The notes under the pieces are model-generated. The model was not told the origin of the DNA. It saw only the letters and a program-made list of their open reading frames with translations, and searched no databases. DNA of 64,000 nt from positions 186,001-250,000 of the forward strand of contig JHVP01000006.1 of the NCBI GenBank assembly GCA_000620205.1, in the 5' to 3' direction. Positions 41,084 through 50,957 of the stretch are shown piece after piece (positions within the stretch are counted from its first letter, which is position 1; the number at the start of each line of letters is the position of its first letter). Origin of the DNA: Geodermatophilaceae bacterium URHA0031. GTDB taxonomy: Bacteria; Actinomycetota; Actinomycetes; Mycobacteriales; Geodermatophilaceae. Made by a program: the position numbers and the translations under genes.

Positions 41084-42040
41084 TCAGCCGGCGTCCTCCG
41101 CCGCCCGCGCGCGGGCGCGGCGCTTGCCCTCGTGCATCGCCTGGACGCGGGCGATGGGGATGGTGTGGCCCTCGGCGACCAGGTCGGCGGGCAGCCGCTG
41201 CGGCTCGGGCAGCGCCGCAGCCCACGGGTCGTCGCCGGCGAACCGAGCGGCCGCCGTCCGCACGGTCACGTCGCCGGGGCGGACGTCGGCGAGGTCCGCC
41301 CAGCTGACCGGCGCGGACACCGGCAGCCCCGGTCGCACCCGCGGGCTGTAGGCAGCGGCGATCGTGCCCCGGCCCGAGCGGGTCGAGTCGACGAACACCC
41401 GCTCCCCCCGCTCGGCGACGACGTACGCCGTGGTCGCGAGCTCGGGGTCCAGCCGCTCGGTGCGCGCGGCCAGGGCGCGGGTGGCGGCCGCGACGTCCTC
41501 GGCCGAGGAACCGTGCACCGGGACGACGACGTGCACCCCGGTCGACCCGCTGGTCTTCACCGCCGCCGTGAGACCGGCGTCGGCCAGCGCCTGCCGGCAC
41601 AGCAGGGCGGTGCGGACCACCACGTCGAAGGCGGCGCCGTCGGGTGGGTCGAGGTCGAGCACCAGGCCGGTGGGCTGCTCCTCCCCCACCCGGCTGAACG
41701 GCACGTGGAACTCCACGGCGCGCTGGTTGGCCAGCCACAGCAGCGTGCGCCGGTCGTCGGCGAGCACCTGGTGCACCTCGCGCCGGGCCCGGTCGGACCA
41801 GGTGGCCACGGTCCGCACCCAGTCCGGGGCGCCCTTCGGGACGTCGCGCTGGATGAACGGCGCGGCGCCCGGCCGCACGCGCTTGACCGTGAGCGGCCGG
41901 TCGGCCAGCAAGGGCACCAGCCGGTCGGCGAAGGCGTCCACGTGGTCGACCAGGTCCCGCTTGGTCACCTCCAGCCCGTCGCCCAGCGGCGAGTCCAGGC
42001 TGGTCAGCCGGACACCGTCCCGTTCCTCCTCAGCGGCCAC
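41084..42040 (-). CDS. stand-alone LigD-type polymerase (primase-like) domain
   Basis: A 318-residue archaeo-eukaryotic primase-like domain, as in the polymerase part of LigD used in non-homologous end joining. The catalytic Asp pair is in LVLDLDPPD (Asp129, Asp131). Further motifs are KRVRPGAAPFIQRDVPKGAP, VEFHVPFSR, KTSGSTGVHVVVPV and VFVDSTRSGRGTIAAAYSPR. No ligase, nuclease or Ku gene is adjacent, so it acts in trans or independently. GTG 42040. Confidence 0.92.
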   Translation of the reverse strand: MAAEEERDGVRLTSLDSPLGDGLEVTKRDLVDHVDAFADRLVPLLADRPLTVKRVRPGAAPFIQRDVPKGAPDWVRTVATWSDRARREVHQVLADDRRTLLWLANQRAVEFHVPFSRVGEEQPTGLVLDLDPPDGAAFDVVVRTALLCRQALADAGLTAAVKTSGSTGVHVVVPVHGSSAEDVAAATRALAARTERLDPELATTAYVVAERGERVFVDSTRSGRGTIAAAYSPRVRPGLPVSAPVSWADLADVRPGDVTVRTAAARFAGDDPWAAALPEPQRLPADLVAEGHTIPIARVQAMHEGKRRARARAAEDAG

Positions 42041-42093
42041 CCGCCCACCGTGCCGTGCAGCAGTGCTCGGAGCAACCTGCAGCCACGTGCCTC

Positions 42094-42157
42094 GGCCCTC
42101 TCGCAGGGGCCCGCCGCGAGCTCGCGAGCGGTGGGGGGCGAGAGGGTCCTTCGTCAG
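42094..42157 (-). repeat. gene-end stem-loop family, copy C (end of MBL hydrolase)
   Basis: On the minus strand it starts with the hydrolase stop (TGA at 42156-42154) and CGAAGGACC. The outer stem CCCTCTCGC/GCGAGAGGG is a perfect 9 bp, and the inner palindrome is GCGAGCTCGC. Confidence 0.8.
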
Positions 42158-42894
42158 ATGTCGTGGACCGCCGCGTACTGGGCGAGCTCGGCGTCGGCGA
42201 AGACCTCGCGCGCCGCCGCCAGCTGGGCCCCGGCGTCGACCCAGGCCGGCACGTGGGTGACCAGCAGCCGCCCCACCCCCGCCTTGGCGGCCAGCTCCCC
42301 GGCCTGCCGGCCGGTGAGGTGCAGCCCGGGCGGGAGGTCCGGGCCCTCCGGGTAGGCGGCCTCGGCGAGCAGCACGTCGGCACCGCGGGCCAGCTCCACC
42401 ACCGCATCGCTCGGTCCGGTGTCACCGGTGTAGACCAGCGACCGCCCGCCCACGGTCAGCCGCACGGCGTAGCACTCGACGGGGTGCGCGGTGCGCGCGG
42501 TCGTCACCGCGAACGGGCCGAGCCTCCAGCTGCCCGGCCCGATCGGGGTCACGTCGAACACGTCGTCGATCGGCCCGCCCGCGGGGTCGTAGGCGGTCGC
42601 CAGCCGGCGGTCCGCGCCGACCGGGGCGTACAGCGGCACCGCCCGGCCGTCGGAACGCCCGGAGTAGCGGTGCCAGACGATGAACGGTGCGGCGTCCAGG
42701 CAGTGGTCGGCGTGCAGGTGGCTGAGGTAGACCGCGTCGACGTCAGCGGGGTCGATCAACCCCTGCAGGGCACCGAAGGAGCCGTTCCCCAGGTCGAGCA
42801 CGAGGCAGAACTCCTCGTGCTGCACCAGGTAGCACGACGCCGGGGACGACGGCCCGGGCGCACTGCCCGCGCAGCCGATGACGGTCAGCCTCAT
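42154..42894 (-). CDS. MBL-fold metal-dependent hydrolase (RNase Z-like)
   Basis: A 246-residue metallo-beta-lactamase-fold protein. The metal site [13 protein letters not shown] (about 58-70) has the HxHxDH motif. Further ligands are [22 protein letters not shown] and LLVTHVPAW. It resembles Rv1339 of M. tuberculosis, for which cyclic-nucleotide phosphodiesterase activity has been reported, and it has the same place after murI. ATG overlaps the murI stop (ATGA). Confidence 0.9.
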   Translation of the reverse strand: MRLTVIGCAGSAPGPSSPASCYLVQHEEFCLVLDLGNGSFGALQGLIDPADVDAVYLSHLHADHCLDAAPFIVWHRYSGRSDGRAVPLYAPVGADRRLATAYDPAGGPIDDVFDVTPIGPGSWRLGPFAVTTARTAHPVECYAVRLTVGGRSLVYTGDTGPSDAVVELARGADVLLAEAAYPEGPDLPPGLHLTGRQAGELAAKAGVGRLLVTHVPAWVDAGAQLAAAREVFADAELAQYAAVHDI

Positions 42895-43709
42895 GCCGCG
42901 GCCCCAACCTGGGTCACGACGTCGACCTCGGGGCCGAGGAAGCGGCGGCCGAGCCGGGCGAACGGCTCGGGGTCGCCGGTGGCCAGGAAGCGGTGCACGG
43001 GCGGGGGCCCCTCGGGGTCGCGCAGCAGGTCGGCACGGGTGAGCACGCGGTACACGTCCTTGGCCGTCTCCTCCGCGCTGGACACCAGCGTCACCTCCTC
43101 GCCCAGCACCAGCGAGAGCACGCCGGTGAGCAGCGGGTAGTGCGTGCAACCGAGCACGACCGTGTCGACCCCGGCGGCGAGCAGCGGGTCGAGGTAGGAC
43201 TGCGCGAGCCCGACCAGCTGACGGCCGCTGGTGGTCCCGCGCTCGACGAAGTCCACGAAGCTGGGGCAGGCGGCGCTGGTGACGGTGATCTGCGGGGCGG
43301 CGGCGAACGCGTCCTCGTAGGCCCCGCTGGTGATCGTCGCCTGGGTGCCGATCACCCCGACCCGGCCGTTGCGCGTGGCGGCGGTCGCCCGGCGCACGGC
43401 GGGCAGCACGACCTCGACCACGGGGACGTCGTAGCGCTCCCGGGCGTCCCGCAGGCACGCTGCGCTGGCGGAGTTGCAGGCGACGACGAGCATCTTCACG
43501 CCGGCCGCGACCAGGTCGTCCATCACCGCCAGGGAGTGCCGGCGGACCTCGGCGATCGGGAGCGGGCCGTAGGGCCCGTGGGCGGTGTCACCGACGTAGC
43601 GGACCGACTCGTTCGGCAGCTGGTCGAGGACCGCCCGGGCCACCGTCAACCCGCCGACGCCGGAGTCGAAGATCCCGATGGGCGCACCGGCCCCAGCTGC
43701 TGTCGTCAT
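42891..43709 (-). CDS. murI: glutamate racemase
   Basis: A 272-residue cofactor-independent racemase supplying D-glutamate for peptidoglycan. The two catalytic cysteines lie in [13 protein letters not shown] and [30 protein letters not shown] (about 11-27) and [12 protein letters not shown] are the other signatures. ATG 43709; a longer frame continues through the HAD gene in another phase. It is coupled to the MBL hydrolase by a four-base overlap. Confidence 0.96.
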   Translation of the reverse strand: MTTAAGAGAPIGIFDSGVGGLTVARAVLDQLPNESVRYVGDTAHGPYGPLPIAEVRRHSLAVMDDLVAAGVKMLVVACNSASAACLRDARERYDVPVVEVVLPAVRRATAATRNGRVGVIGTQATITSGAYEDAFAAAPQITVTSAACPSFVDFVERGTTSGRQLVGLAQSYLDPLLAAGVDTVVLGCTHYPLLTGVLSLVLGEEVTLVSSAEETAKDVYRVLTRADLLRDPEGPPPVHRFLATGDPEPFARLGRRFLGPEVDVVTQVGAAA

Positions 43710-43722
43710 CTCGCCGGCCAGG

Positions 43723-44390
43723 TTATCCGGCGGTACCGACACCTCGGAGCAGCGCCGCGGCCGGCAGCAGCAGCCCTGCGCCGGTCCACCGGGCGCCGGT
43801 GAGGTCGCGCACCACGACGTCGGCCGCCGTCCGCAGCGCGTCCCGCCCGACCCCGACGACCCGGCAGCCGGCGGCCTGACCGGCGGCGATGCCGCTGGCA
43901 CTGTCCTCCAGGACCAGCACGTCCGCGGGGGCGAGCCCCAGCCGGTGGGCGCCGGACGCGTAGCCCTCCGGGTCCGGCTTGCCGGCGGTGACGTCCTCGG
44001 CGGTGACCAGGATCTCGGGCAGCGGGACGCCGGCGGCGCGCAGCCGGGCGGTGGCCAGCTCCCGGACGCCGGAGGTGACGACGGCCCACGGCACACCGGT
44101 CAACTGCGGGACCAGCTCCAGAACCCCGGGGACGGCGGTGGTGCCGGCGACGCTCTCGAGCTCGTAGCGGGTGATCTTCTCGGTCGACGCCGCCACCTCG
44201 GCCGGCGGGACGAAGAGCGCGACGGTGTCCGCGGCCCGGCGTCCGGGCACCGCGGCCATGACCTCGGCGGGGTCCAGGTCGTGGTCGACGGCCCAGCGGC
44301 TCCACGAGGCCACGACGCTCGCCTCGGAGTCCACCAGCACCCCGTCGTTGTCGAACAGGACCCCTCGCGCCGGCAGGAAGGCGTCCTCCA

Positions 44391-44391
<1 letters not shown>
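43723..44391 (-). CDS. HAD-superfamily hydrolase (beta-phosphoglucomutase-like)
   Basis: A 222-residue HAD phosphatase with nucleophile motif [13 protein letters not shown] (Asp14, Asp16). The Thr/Ser motif is VVTSGVREL, the Lys region [15 protein letters not shown], and the acidic motif [17 protein letters not shown]. It resembles sugar-phosphate phosphatases or phosphoglucomutases; the substrate is unknown. Its ATG shares one base with the cysM stop (TGATG), so it is coupled to cysM. In M. tuberculosis a rhomboid protease gene occupies this place between cysM and murI. Confidence 0.9.
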
Positions 44392-45386
<995 letters not shown>

Positions 45387-45665
45387 TCAGCAGCCGCCGG
45401 CGACGGCCGGGAGGATGGTGACCGAGTCGCCGTCCTTGACGGCGGTGTCCAGCGCACCGGTGAAGCGCACGTCCTCGTCGTTGACGTAGACGTTGACGAA
45501 GCGGTGCAGCTTGCCCTCGTCGGTGACGAGGCGGTTCTTGATGCCGGGGTGCTGGCTGTCGATGTCGTCGACCAGGGCCCCCAGGGTGGCGCCGCTGCCC
45601 TCGACGGTCTTGTTGCCGCCGGTGTGGGTGCGCAGGATGGTCGGGATGCGGACCTCGATGGCCAT
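45387..45665 (-). CDS. cysO: CysO-type sulfur carrier, MoaD/ThiS fold, ending Gly-Gly-Cys
   Basis: A 92-residue ubiquitin-like carrier: VRIPTILRTHTGGNKTVEG, LHRFVNVYVNDEDVRF and SVTILPAVAGGC. In M. tuberculosis CysO ends in Gly-Gly, which is thiocarboxylated and delivers sulfur to CysM, producing CysO-cysteine that Mec cleaves. Here the gene encodes one more residue, Cys92 (TGC just before TGA), so the primary product already resembles the CysO-Cys adduct. Removal of the Cys, probably by the adjacent Mec, would be needed first. Confidence 0.93.
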   Translation of the reverse strand: MAIEVRIPTILRTHTGGNKTVEGSGATLGALVDDIDSQHPGIKNRLVTDEGKLHRFVNVYVNDEDVRFTGALDTAVKDGDSVTILPAVAGGC

Positions 45666-45781
45666 TGCGGGAGAACTCCTCGTGCCGGGGTGATGGGGAC
45701 CGCGTGCGGGCACGCGGGAGGTGCGACTGCTGCTGGGAACGTCACGGTGTGACCGGCTGTTCCGCCGGAGGTGTGACGTCC

Positions 45782-45845
45782 GGCCCTCCTGCAGGGGCCC
45801 GCCGCGAGCTCGCGAGCGGTGGGGGGCAGGAGGGTCCTTCCTCAG
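45782..45845 (-). repeat. gene-end stem-loop family, copy D (end of mec)
   Basis: It starts on the minus strand at the mec stop (TGA at 45844-45842) and continues GGAAGGACC. The outer stem CCCTCCTGC/GCAGGAGGG (45784-45792/45826-45834) is perfect, with inner palindrome GCGAGCTCGC. It separates mec from cysO. Confidence 0.8.
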
Positions 45846-46315
45846 TCGTAGACGACGGTGGTCGGCGTGTGGCCGAACAGGTAGGACTCGACGACCTCGA
45901 CGTCCTCCTCGGTCACCTCGCCGTCGACGATCCGGAAGCTGCGGAACTCCACGGTGTCCCCGGCCAGGCCGGTCTGCGCGCCGTGCTCACGGGTGGAGAC
46001 GAGCACGTAGTGCGCCTCGGGCTCGGAGGCGTAGCTGATGTCGGTGCGCGAGGGACGGGCCTCGGTCGCGGTGTGCGAGTGGTAGACGACCACCGGCACC
46101 TCGTCGCGGGCGTCCATGTCCCGGTAGAGCCGCAGCAGGTCGGCGCTGTCGAACTCGTAGAACGTGGGTGACCGGGCCGCGTTGAGCATCGGGATGAAGC
46201 GCTCCGGGCGGTCGCTGCCCTCGGGACCGGCGACGACGCCGCAGGCCTCGTCCGGGTGGTCCTCCCGGGCGTGGGCCACGATGGCGTCGTAGGTCGCGCG
46301 GTCGATGCGCAGCAC
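45842..46315 (-). CDS. mec: Mec-type JAMM metalloprotease (CysO-cysteine peptidase)
   Basis: A 157-residue JAB/MPN protease. The JAMM zinc motif is complete: Glu23 in HPDEACGVV, His79 and His81 in YHSHTATEARPSRTD, Ser89 and Asp92. The mycobacterial homolog releases cysteine from CysO-Cys. The CysO made here carries an encoded C-terminal Cys, a plausible further substrate. GTG 46315. The stem-loop copy D after its stop suggests partial transcriptional separation from cysO-cysM. Confidence 0.94.
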   Translation of the reverse strand: MLRIDRATYDAIVAHAREDHPDEACGVVAGPEGSDRPERFIPMLNAARSPTFYEFDSADLLRLYRDMDARDEVPVVVYHSHTATEARPSRTDISYASEPEAHYVLVSTREHGAQTGLAGDTVEFRSFRIVDGEVTEEDVEVVESYLFGHTPTTVVYD

Positions 46316-46355
46316 GGGACCAGTCTAGGCGCCGCCGCGCGCACCGGTCCGCCTC

Positions 46356-46377
46356 CCCCTCGGGTGCACCCGAGGGG
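46356..46377. promoter_or_regulatory. 22-bp perfect palindrome between divergent genes
   Basis: CCCCTCGGGTG and CACCCGAGGGG abut with no spacer. The site is upstream of both mec (leftward) and a small membrane protein gene (rightward), so an operator is more likely than a terminator. Confidence 0.5.
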
Positions 46378-46438
46378 CGACGCCGACCGGAACGTGCTGT
46401 GTCGATCGGGTGTCCTACCGATAGCGTCGAGGACCGTG

Positions 46439-46792
46439 GTGATCGAGGTGCTCATGATCGTCGGTGTGGTGGCGCTGCCGCTGCCGGCGCTCGTCCTCGG
46501 CTCCCGGCGGCTGCTGCACCGGACCGGCCGGGCCAGCACCGACGAGCGCACCGACCGGGTGGAGCTGGTGCTGCTGGTCACCGGGAGGCTGATCGGCCTG
46601 TTGCTGCTCTTCGCGCTCTCGGCCGTCACCCTGGTGTCCTGCGTCGGCGGGCTCGTCAAGGGCCTGTCGGTGCCCAGCCTGGTCTACGTGTTCTTCGTCG
46701 CCGACCTGCTGGTGGCCACCCTGGTGTTCCTCACCGCCGGCCGCCTCGGCCCGCCACGAGCGCGTCGACGAGCGACCCCTGCACGGCGGTGA
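46439..46792 (+). CDS. small membrane protein, unknown
   Basis: A 117-residue protein with three hydrophobic segments (VLMIVGVVALPLPALVLG; LVLLVTGRLIGLLLLFAL to VSCVGGLV; SLVYVFFVADLLVATLVF). A basic tail [11 protein letters not shown] follows. GTG 46439 is six bases after GAGG; GTG 46436 is the other option. No family is recognised. It interrupts the otherwise conserved clpS-DUF2017-mec order, on the opposite strand, and its last 62 bases overlap the DUF2017 gene. Confidence 0.65.
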   Translation: MIEVLMIVGVVALPLPALVLGSRRLLHRTGRASTDERTDRVELVLLVTGRLIGLLLLFALSAVTLVSCVGGLVKGLSVPSLVYVFFVADLLVATLVFLTAGRLGPPRARRRATPARR

Positions 46793-47228
46793 GCCAGTAG
46801 TAGACCGCCAGCTGGGAGCCCTCCTCCTCGGTCGGGTCCTCCGGCGGTTCGGTCTCCGCGGTCACCCCGAGCCGGGTGCCCAGCGCCAGGCGCAGGTCGT
46901 TGGTGGTGCGCAGCCAGGCCCGGGCCTGGTCGTCGTCCAGCCGGACCTCGCCACCCTCGGGTGGCAGCGTCGCCCGGACGATCGCCAGGTCGTCGGCCTT
47001 GCCGCTGCGCAGCGCCGCCTCGGTCAGGTCCCGGTAGTCCGCCGCGATCTCCGGGTCGCTGGCGTGCCCGGGGGGCAGCAGCCGCTCCACCACCGGGTCG
47101 CCACCGGAGTCCTCCGGGTCGGCCGCCAGCAGCTGCTCGAGCTGGTCCAGCAGCAGGCCGACGATGCTGGCCTCGGCGTCGACGAGCCGGGCGACGAGCT
47201 CGTCACCACGACGGCGGAACGGCCTCAT
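46731..47228 (-). CDS. DUF2017 family protein
   Basis: A 165-residue acidic helical protein: [44 protein letters not shown] segment, and [18 protein letters not shown]. This matches the actinobacterial DUF2017 family, which regularly follows clpS; its function is unknown but the linkage suggests a role with Clp proteolysis. ATG 47228 overlaps the clpS stop (ATGA). Confidence 0.9.
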   Translation of the reverse strand: MRPFRRRGDELVARLVDAEASIVGLLLDQLEQLLAADPEDSGGDPVVERLLPPGHASDPEIAADYRDLTEAALRSGKADDLAIVRATLPPEGGEVRLDDDQARAWLRTTNDLRLALGTRLGVTAETEPPEDPTEEEGSQLAVYYWLTAVQGSLVDALVAGRGGRR

Positions 47229-47521
47229 GCATCCCTCTGGTAGCTGGCCCAGAGGCCGTAGGCGTGCAGCCGGCTGGTGTCGTGCTCCATCCGCTCGCGC
47301 GGGCCCGAGCTGACGATCGCCTTGCCCTCGTGGTGCACCTGCAGCATCAGCTCGGTCGCGGTCTGCTCGTCGTAGCCGAACAGCTCCTGCAGCACGAAGG
47401 TCACGTAGGTCATCAGGTTGACGGGGTCGTCCCAGACGACGGTCACCCACGGGCGGTCGAGGTCGTAGTCCTCCCCCGGCGTCGTGTCGGGCGTCCGTTC
47501 GGGCGCGAGCGGTCCGGCCAC
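47225..47521 (-). CDS. clpS: ATP-dependent Clp protease adapter
   Basis: A 98-residue adapter that delivers N-degron substrates to the Clp AAA+ unfoldase. The folded core is easily seen: [20 protein letters not shown] (about 24-43), [20 protein letters not shown] and the end [19 protein letters not shown]. The first 20 residues are the flexible tail. GTG 47521. It is divergent from pncB and coupled to DUF2017. Confidence 0.96.
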   Translation of the reverse strand: MAGPLAPERTPDTTPGEDYDLDRPWVTVVWDDPVNLMTYVTFVLQELFGYDEQTATELMLQVHHEGKAIVSSGPRERMEHDTSRLHAYGLWASYQRDA

Positions 47522-47582
47522 GTGATCACTCTAGGACGGCCCCGCGGGCGGTGCAGGCGGCGGCCACCTATCGTGCTGGTCC

Positions 47583-48878
47583 ATGCCGAGCCCGTCCCCG
47601 CTGAGCCCCGCGCTGCTCACCGACCGCTACGAGCTGACGATGCTGGCAGCCGCGCTGGCCGACGGCACCGCCGATCGTGACTGCGTCTTCGAGGTCTTCG
47701 CCCGCCGGCTGCCGCACGGGCGCCGCTACGGCGTGCTGGCCGGCACCGGGCGCTTCCTGGAGGCGCTGGCCGACTTCCGGTTCGGCGACGCGGAGCTGGC
47801 CGCGCTGCGGGCGCAGGGCATCGACGACCCGTCCCTGCTGGACCACCTGGCCGGGTTCCGGTTCACCGGCGACGTCGACGGCTACGCCGAGGGCGACCTC
47901 TACTTCCCCGGCTCCCCCGTGCTCACCGTGCGCGCACCGTTCGGCCAGGCCGTGCTGCTGGAGACGCTGGCGCTGTCGATCCTCAACCACGACAGCGCGA
48001 TCGCCGCCGCCGGCGCCCGGATGGTGGGCGCCGCCTGCGGCCGGCCGTGCATCGAGATGGGGTCCCGCCGCACGCACGAGGAGGCCGCCGTGGCCGCCGC
48101 CCGGGCCGCGGCGCTGGTCGGCTTCGCCGCGACGTCCAACCTCGCTGCGGGCGCCCGCTACGGCATCCCGACGACCGGCACCAGCGCGCACGCGTTCACG
48201 CTGCTGCACGACGACGAGGCCGCCGCGTTCCGCGCCCAGCTGGACACCCTCGGCGTCGGGACGACGTTGCTGGTCGACACCTACGACACCGAGCAGGGCA
48301 TCCGGACGGCGGTGGAGGTGGCCGGCCCCGAGCTGGGCGCCGTCCGGCTGGACTCCGGGGACCTCGCCATCCAGGCCACCTCCGCCCGGCAGCTGCTGGA
48401 CTCCCTCGGCGCGACGAAGACCAGGGTGATCGTCACCAGCGACCTCGACGAGTACGCGATCGCCGCGCTCGCGGCCGCCCCCGTCGACGGGTACGGCGTG
48501 GGCACCTCCCTGGTCACCGGGTCGGGGGCGCCGACGGTGGGCATGGTCTACAAGCTGGTGGAGCGGGACGGCGTGCCGGTCGCCAAGAACTCCGAGGGCA
48601 AGCGCTCGGTCGGCGGCCGCAAGCACGCGCTGCGCCGGCACGACGCCGCCGGGACGGCGACCGCCGAGGTCGTCAGCCCCGCGCCCGTCGCCGCCGGGGA
48701 GCACGACCGGGAGCTCGTCGTCCCGCTGGTGCGCGACGGGCAGCTGGTGGAGCCGCGCAGCCCCGCGGCCGCGCTCACCGCCGCCCGTGAGCTGCACGAG
48801 CGGGTGCGCGGCGCGCTGCCCCAGGAGGCCTGGTCGCTGTCTCGCGGCGAGCCGGCGATCGACACGGTCCCGGCATGA
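47583..48878 (+). CDS. pncB: nicotinate phosphoribosyltransferase
   Basis: A 431-residue enzyme making nicotinate mononucleotide from nicotinate and PRPP in NAD salvage. LLTDRYELTMLAAAL is the N-terminal signature. The phosphorylated His lies in TTGTSAHAFTLL (about residue 203). RLDSGDLA, VIVTSDLDEYAI and GYGVGTSLVTG are typical. Its neighbour pncA makes the substrate, so the two form a nicotinamide salvage pair, separated by stem-loop copy E. In M. tuberculosis pncB1 is likewise beside clpS. Confidence 0.96.
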   Translation: MPSPSPLSPALLTDRYELTMLAAALADGTADRDCVFEVFARRLPHGRRYGVLAGTGRFLEALADFRFGDAELAALRAQGIDDPSLLDHLAGFRFTGDVDGYAEGDLYFPGSPVLTVRAPFGQAVLLETLALSILNHDSAIAAAGARMVGAACGRPCIEMGSRRTHEEAAVAAARAAALVGFAATSNLAAGARYGIPTTGTSAHAFTLLHDDEAAAFRAQLDTLGVGTTLLVDTYDTEQGIRTAVEVAGPELGAVRLDSGDLAIQATSARQLLDSLGATKTRVIVTSDLDEYAIAALAAAPVDGYGVGTSLVTGSGAPTVGMVYKLVERDGVPVAKNSEGKRSVGGRKHALRRHDAAGTATAEVVSPAPVAAGEHDRELVVPLVRDGQLVEPRSPAAALTAARELHERVRGALPQEAWSLSRGEPAIDTVPA

Positions 48879-48883
48879 TGGTC

Positions 48884-48940
48884 GAAGGACCCCGTCCTCC
48901 TCACCCCTCGCAGGCTCGGGACGAGCCTCTGGACGGGGCC
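48884..48940 (+). repeat. gene-end stem-loop family, copy E (end of pncB)
   Basis: It begins six bases after the pncB stop with GAAGGACC. The outer stem CCCCGTCC/GGACGGGG (48890-48897/48931-48938) is perfect; the inner arms are more diverged than in the minus-strand copies and resemble copy B. Confidence 0.75.
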
Positions 48941-48955
48941 GGGCAGGATGGGGCC

Positions 48956-49525
48956 ATGACCCGCGCGCTGGTGATCGTGGACGTGCAGAACGACTTCTGC
49001 GAGGGCGGCAGCCTCGCCGTCTCCGGGGGGACGGCGGTCGCGCGGGCGATCAGCGCGCACGTCGGCGCCTCCGGGTACGCCCACGTGGTCGCCACCCGTG
49101 ACCACCACGTCGACCCGGGCGGGCACTTCGCGGAGCAGCCGGACTTCCTCGACACCTGGCCCGCGCACTGCGTCGTCGGCACCTCCGGGGTGGAGCTGCA
49201 CGCCGAGCTGGACCGCCGTCCGATCGAGGCGGTCTTCGACAAGGGCGAGTACGCCGCGGCCTACTCCGGGTTCGAGGGCTCGTTCGACGGGCAGGCCCTG
49301 GCGGACTGGTTGCGGGCCCGGGACGTCGACGCGGTGGACGTCGTCGGCATCGCCACCGACCACTGCGTCCGGGCCACGGCCCTGGACGCGGTCGGCGCCG
49401 GGTTCTCGACCCGGGTGCTGCTGCACCTGACGGCCGGGGTGGCCCAGGCCTCCACCGACGCCGCCCTCGACCAGCTCCGCACCGCCGGCGTCGAGCTGGT
49501 GGGTGAGGTCGCGCAGGCTGCCTAG
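48956..49525 (+). CDS. pncA: nicotinamidase
   Basis: A 189-residue isochorismatase-fold amidase converting nicotinamide to nicotinate. The catalytic triad is Asp9 (VIVDVQNDF), Lys96 (FDKGEYAAAYSGF) and Cys137 (ATDHCVRATA). The metal site DHHVDPGGHF (Asp49, His51, His57) is present. ATG 48956 is chosen, since the longer frame runs through stem-loop copy E. Its TAG stop shares the CTAG palindrome with the convergent serB stop. Confidence 0.95.
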   Translation: MTRALVIVDVQNDFCEGGSLAVSGGTAVARAISAHVGASGYAHVVATRDHHVDPGGHFAEQPDFLDTWPAHCVVGTSGVELHAELDRRPIEAVFDKGEYAAAYSGFEGSFDGQALADWLRARDVDAVDVVGIATDHCVRATALDAVGAGFSTRVLLHLTAGVAQASTDAALDQLRTAGVELVGEVAQAA

Positions 49526-50781
49526 GGCGTGGCGTCCAGGACGTCGTCGCGGGTGAACCCGAGCACCTGCAGGACGGCGTCGAGGTAGGGCTGGTTGAGC
49601 GCCGCGTGCGCCTGCTCCCGGACGAACGGCTTGGCGTTGAAGGCGATGCCCAGCCCGGCGGCGTTCAGCATGTCCAGGTCGTTGGCGCCGTCCCCGACCG
49701 CGACCGTCTGCTCCAGCGGGATGCCGTGCTCGGCAGCGAAGCGGGCGAGCGCGCGCGCCTTGCCGGCCCGGTCGACGACCTCGCCCACCAGCCCTCCGGT
49801 GAGCCGGCCGTCGGTGACCTCGAGGGTGTTGGCGGCGGCGAAGTCCAGCCCGAGCGCGGCGGCCAGCGGATCGGTGATCTGGGTGAACCCCCCGCTGACG
49901 ATGCCGCAGCGGAAACCCAGCCGCTGCAACGTGCGGATCAGCGTGCGCGCCCCCGGGGTCAGCACCAGGTGCTCGCGCACCTCGTCGAGCACGCTGACCG
50001 GCAGCCCGGCGAGCACCGCCACCCGCGCCCGCAGCGACTGCTCGAAGTCCAGCTCACCGTTCATCGCCGCCGCGGTGATCCGGGCGACCTCCGCGGCCCG
50101 GCCGGCCCGGGCGGCCAGCTCGTCGATGACCTCCCCGCGGACGAGCGTCGAGTCGACGTCCAGCACGATGAGCCGCTTGCTGCGCCGGGCCAGCCCGGCC
50201 TGCTCGACCGCGACGTCCGTGCCGGTCCTCGCCGCGACGGTGGCCAGCGCGGTGCGCAGCTCGGTCGAACCGGCCCCGGAGACGGTGAGCTCGAAGCTGG
50301 TGACCGGGTAGTCCGACAGCCGGCGGATCGCGTCGATGTTGCCGCCGACACCGGCGATGGCCTGGGCAGCACCGGCGACCGCGGCGGGGGGCACCGGCCG
50401 GCCCAGCACGATCACCTGGTGCCGGACGGTGCGCTGCGGAGGCGTGTCGACCGCGACCGCCGCCTCGGCGGTGGGCTGGACGGTGACCTGCATGCCGGTG
50501 CGCTCGGCGACGTCGGCCGCGACCGGCTCCAGCCGGTCGGCGAGCGTCCCGGCACCGGTGGGCGGAGCACTCCGCACCACGACGCCGAGCACGAGCTGCC
50601 CGTGCACGATCACCTGCTCGACGTCGACCACCTCGACCGGTTCACCGGCCGCGGCTCCCAGTGCGGCGAAGAGCGTGGCGGTGACCCCGGGCCGGTCGGC
50701 TCCGGTGACCGTCAGCAGGGCACCGGCCGGCGCGGGTGTCAGGAGCGGGTCGATCGGCGCGGGGCGGGCAGCGTCGGTCAC
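49522..50781 (-). CDS. serB: phosphoserine phosphatase with N-terminal ACT domains
   Basis: A 419-residue enzyme for the last step of serine synthesis. Two ACT-like regulatory domains (about 20-95 and 118-195) precede a HAD phosphatase with nucleophile VLDVDSTLVRGE, Ser motif GIVSGGFTQITDP and acidic motif AVGDGANDLDMLNAAGLG. This long actinobacterial form is probably serine-regulated through ACT. The stop overlaps the pncA stop on the other strand. Confidence 0.96.
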   Translation of the reverse strand: MTDAARPAPIDPLLTPAPAGALLTVTGADRPGVTATLFAALGAAAGEPVEVVDVEQVIVHGQLVLGVVVRSAPPTGAGTLADRLEPVAADVAERTGMQVTVQPTAEAAVAVDTPPQRTVRHQVIVLGRPVPPAAVAGAAQAIAGVGGNIDAIRRLSDYPVTSFELTVSGAGSTELRTALATVAARTGTDVAVEQAGLARRSKRLIVLDVDSTLVRGEVIDELAARAGRAAEVARITAAAMNGELDFEQSLRARVAVLAGLPVSVLDEVREHLVLTPGARTLIRTLQRLGFRCGIVSGGFTQITDPLAAALGLDFAAANTLEVTDGRLTGGLVGEVVDRAGKARALARFAAEHGIPLEQTVAVGDGANDLDMLNAAGLGIAFNAKPFVREQAHAALNQPYLDAVLQVLGFTRDDVLDATP

Positions 50782-50892
50782 GACGTCATCGTGCCGGACC
50801 GCCGTCCGCCGTCCTCAGCAGCCCCGTCCGGAGCCGGGCACGCGGACGCCCCGCCGGCCGGTGGCCGACGGGGCGTCCCGTGAGGTGCTGGA

Positions 50893-50957
50893 GCGGCCCC
50901 GCTGCAGGGGCCCGCTGCGAGCCTGCGAGCGGTGGGGGCGGCGGGGTCCTTGATCAG
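50893..50957 (-). repeat. gene-end stem-loop family, copy F (end of ctaD)
   Basis: It starts on the minus strand at the ctaD stop (TGA at 50956-50954) and continues TCAAGGACC. The outer stem CCCCGCCGC/GCTGCAGC-side arm pairs over 9 positions with one G-T wobble (plus-strand arms 50897-50905 and 50938-50946). Confidence 0.75.
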
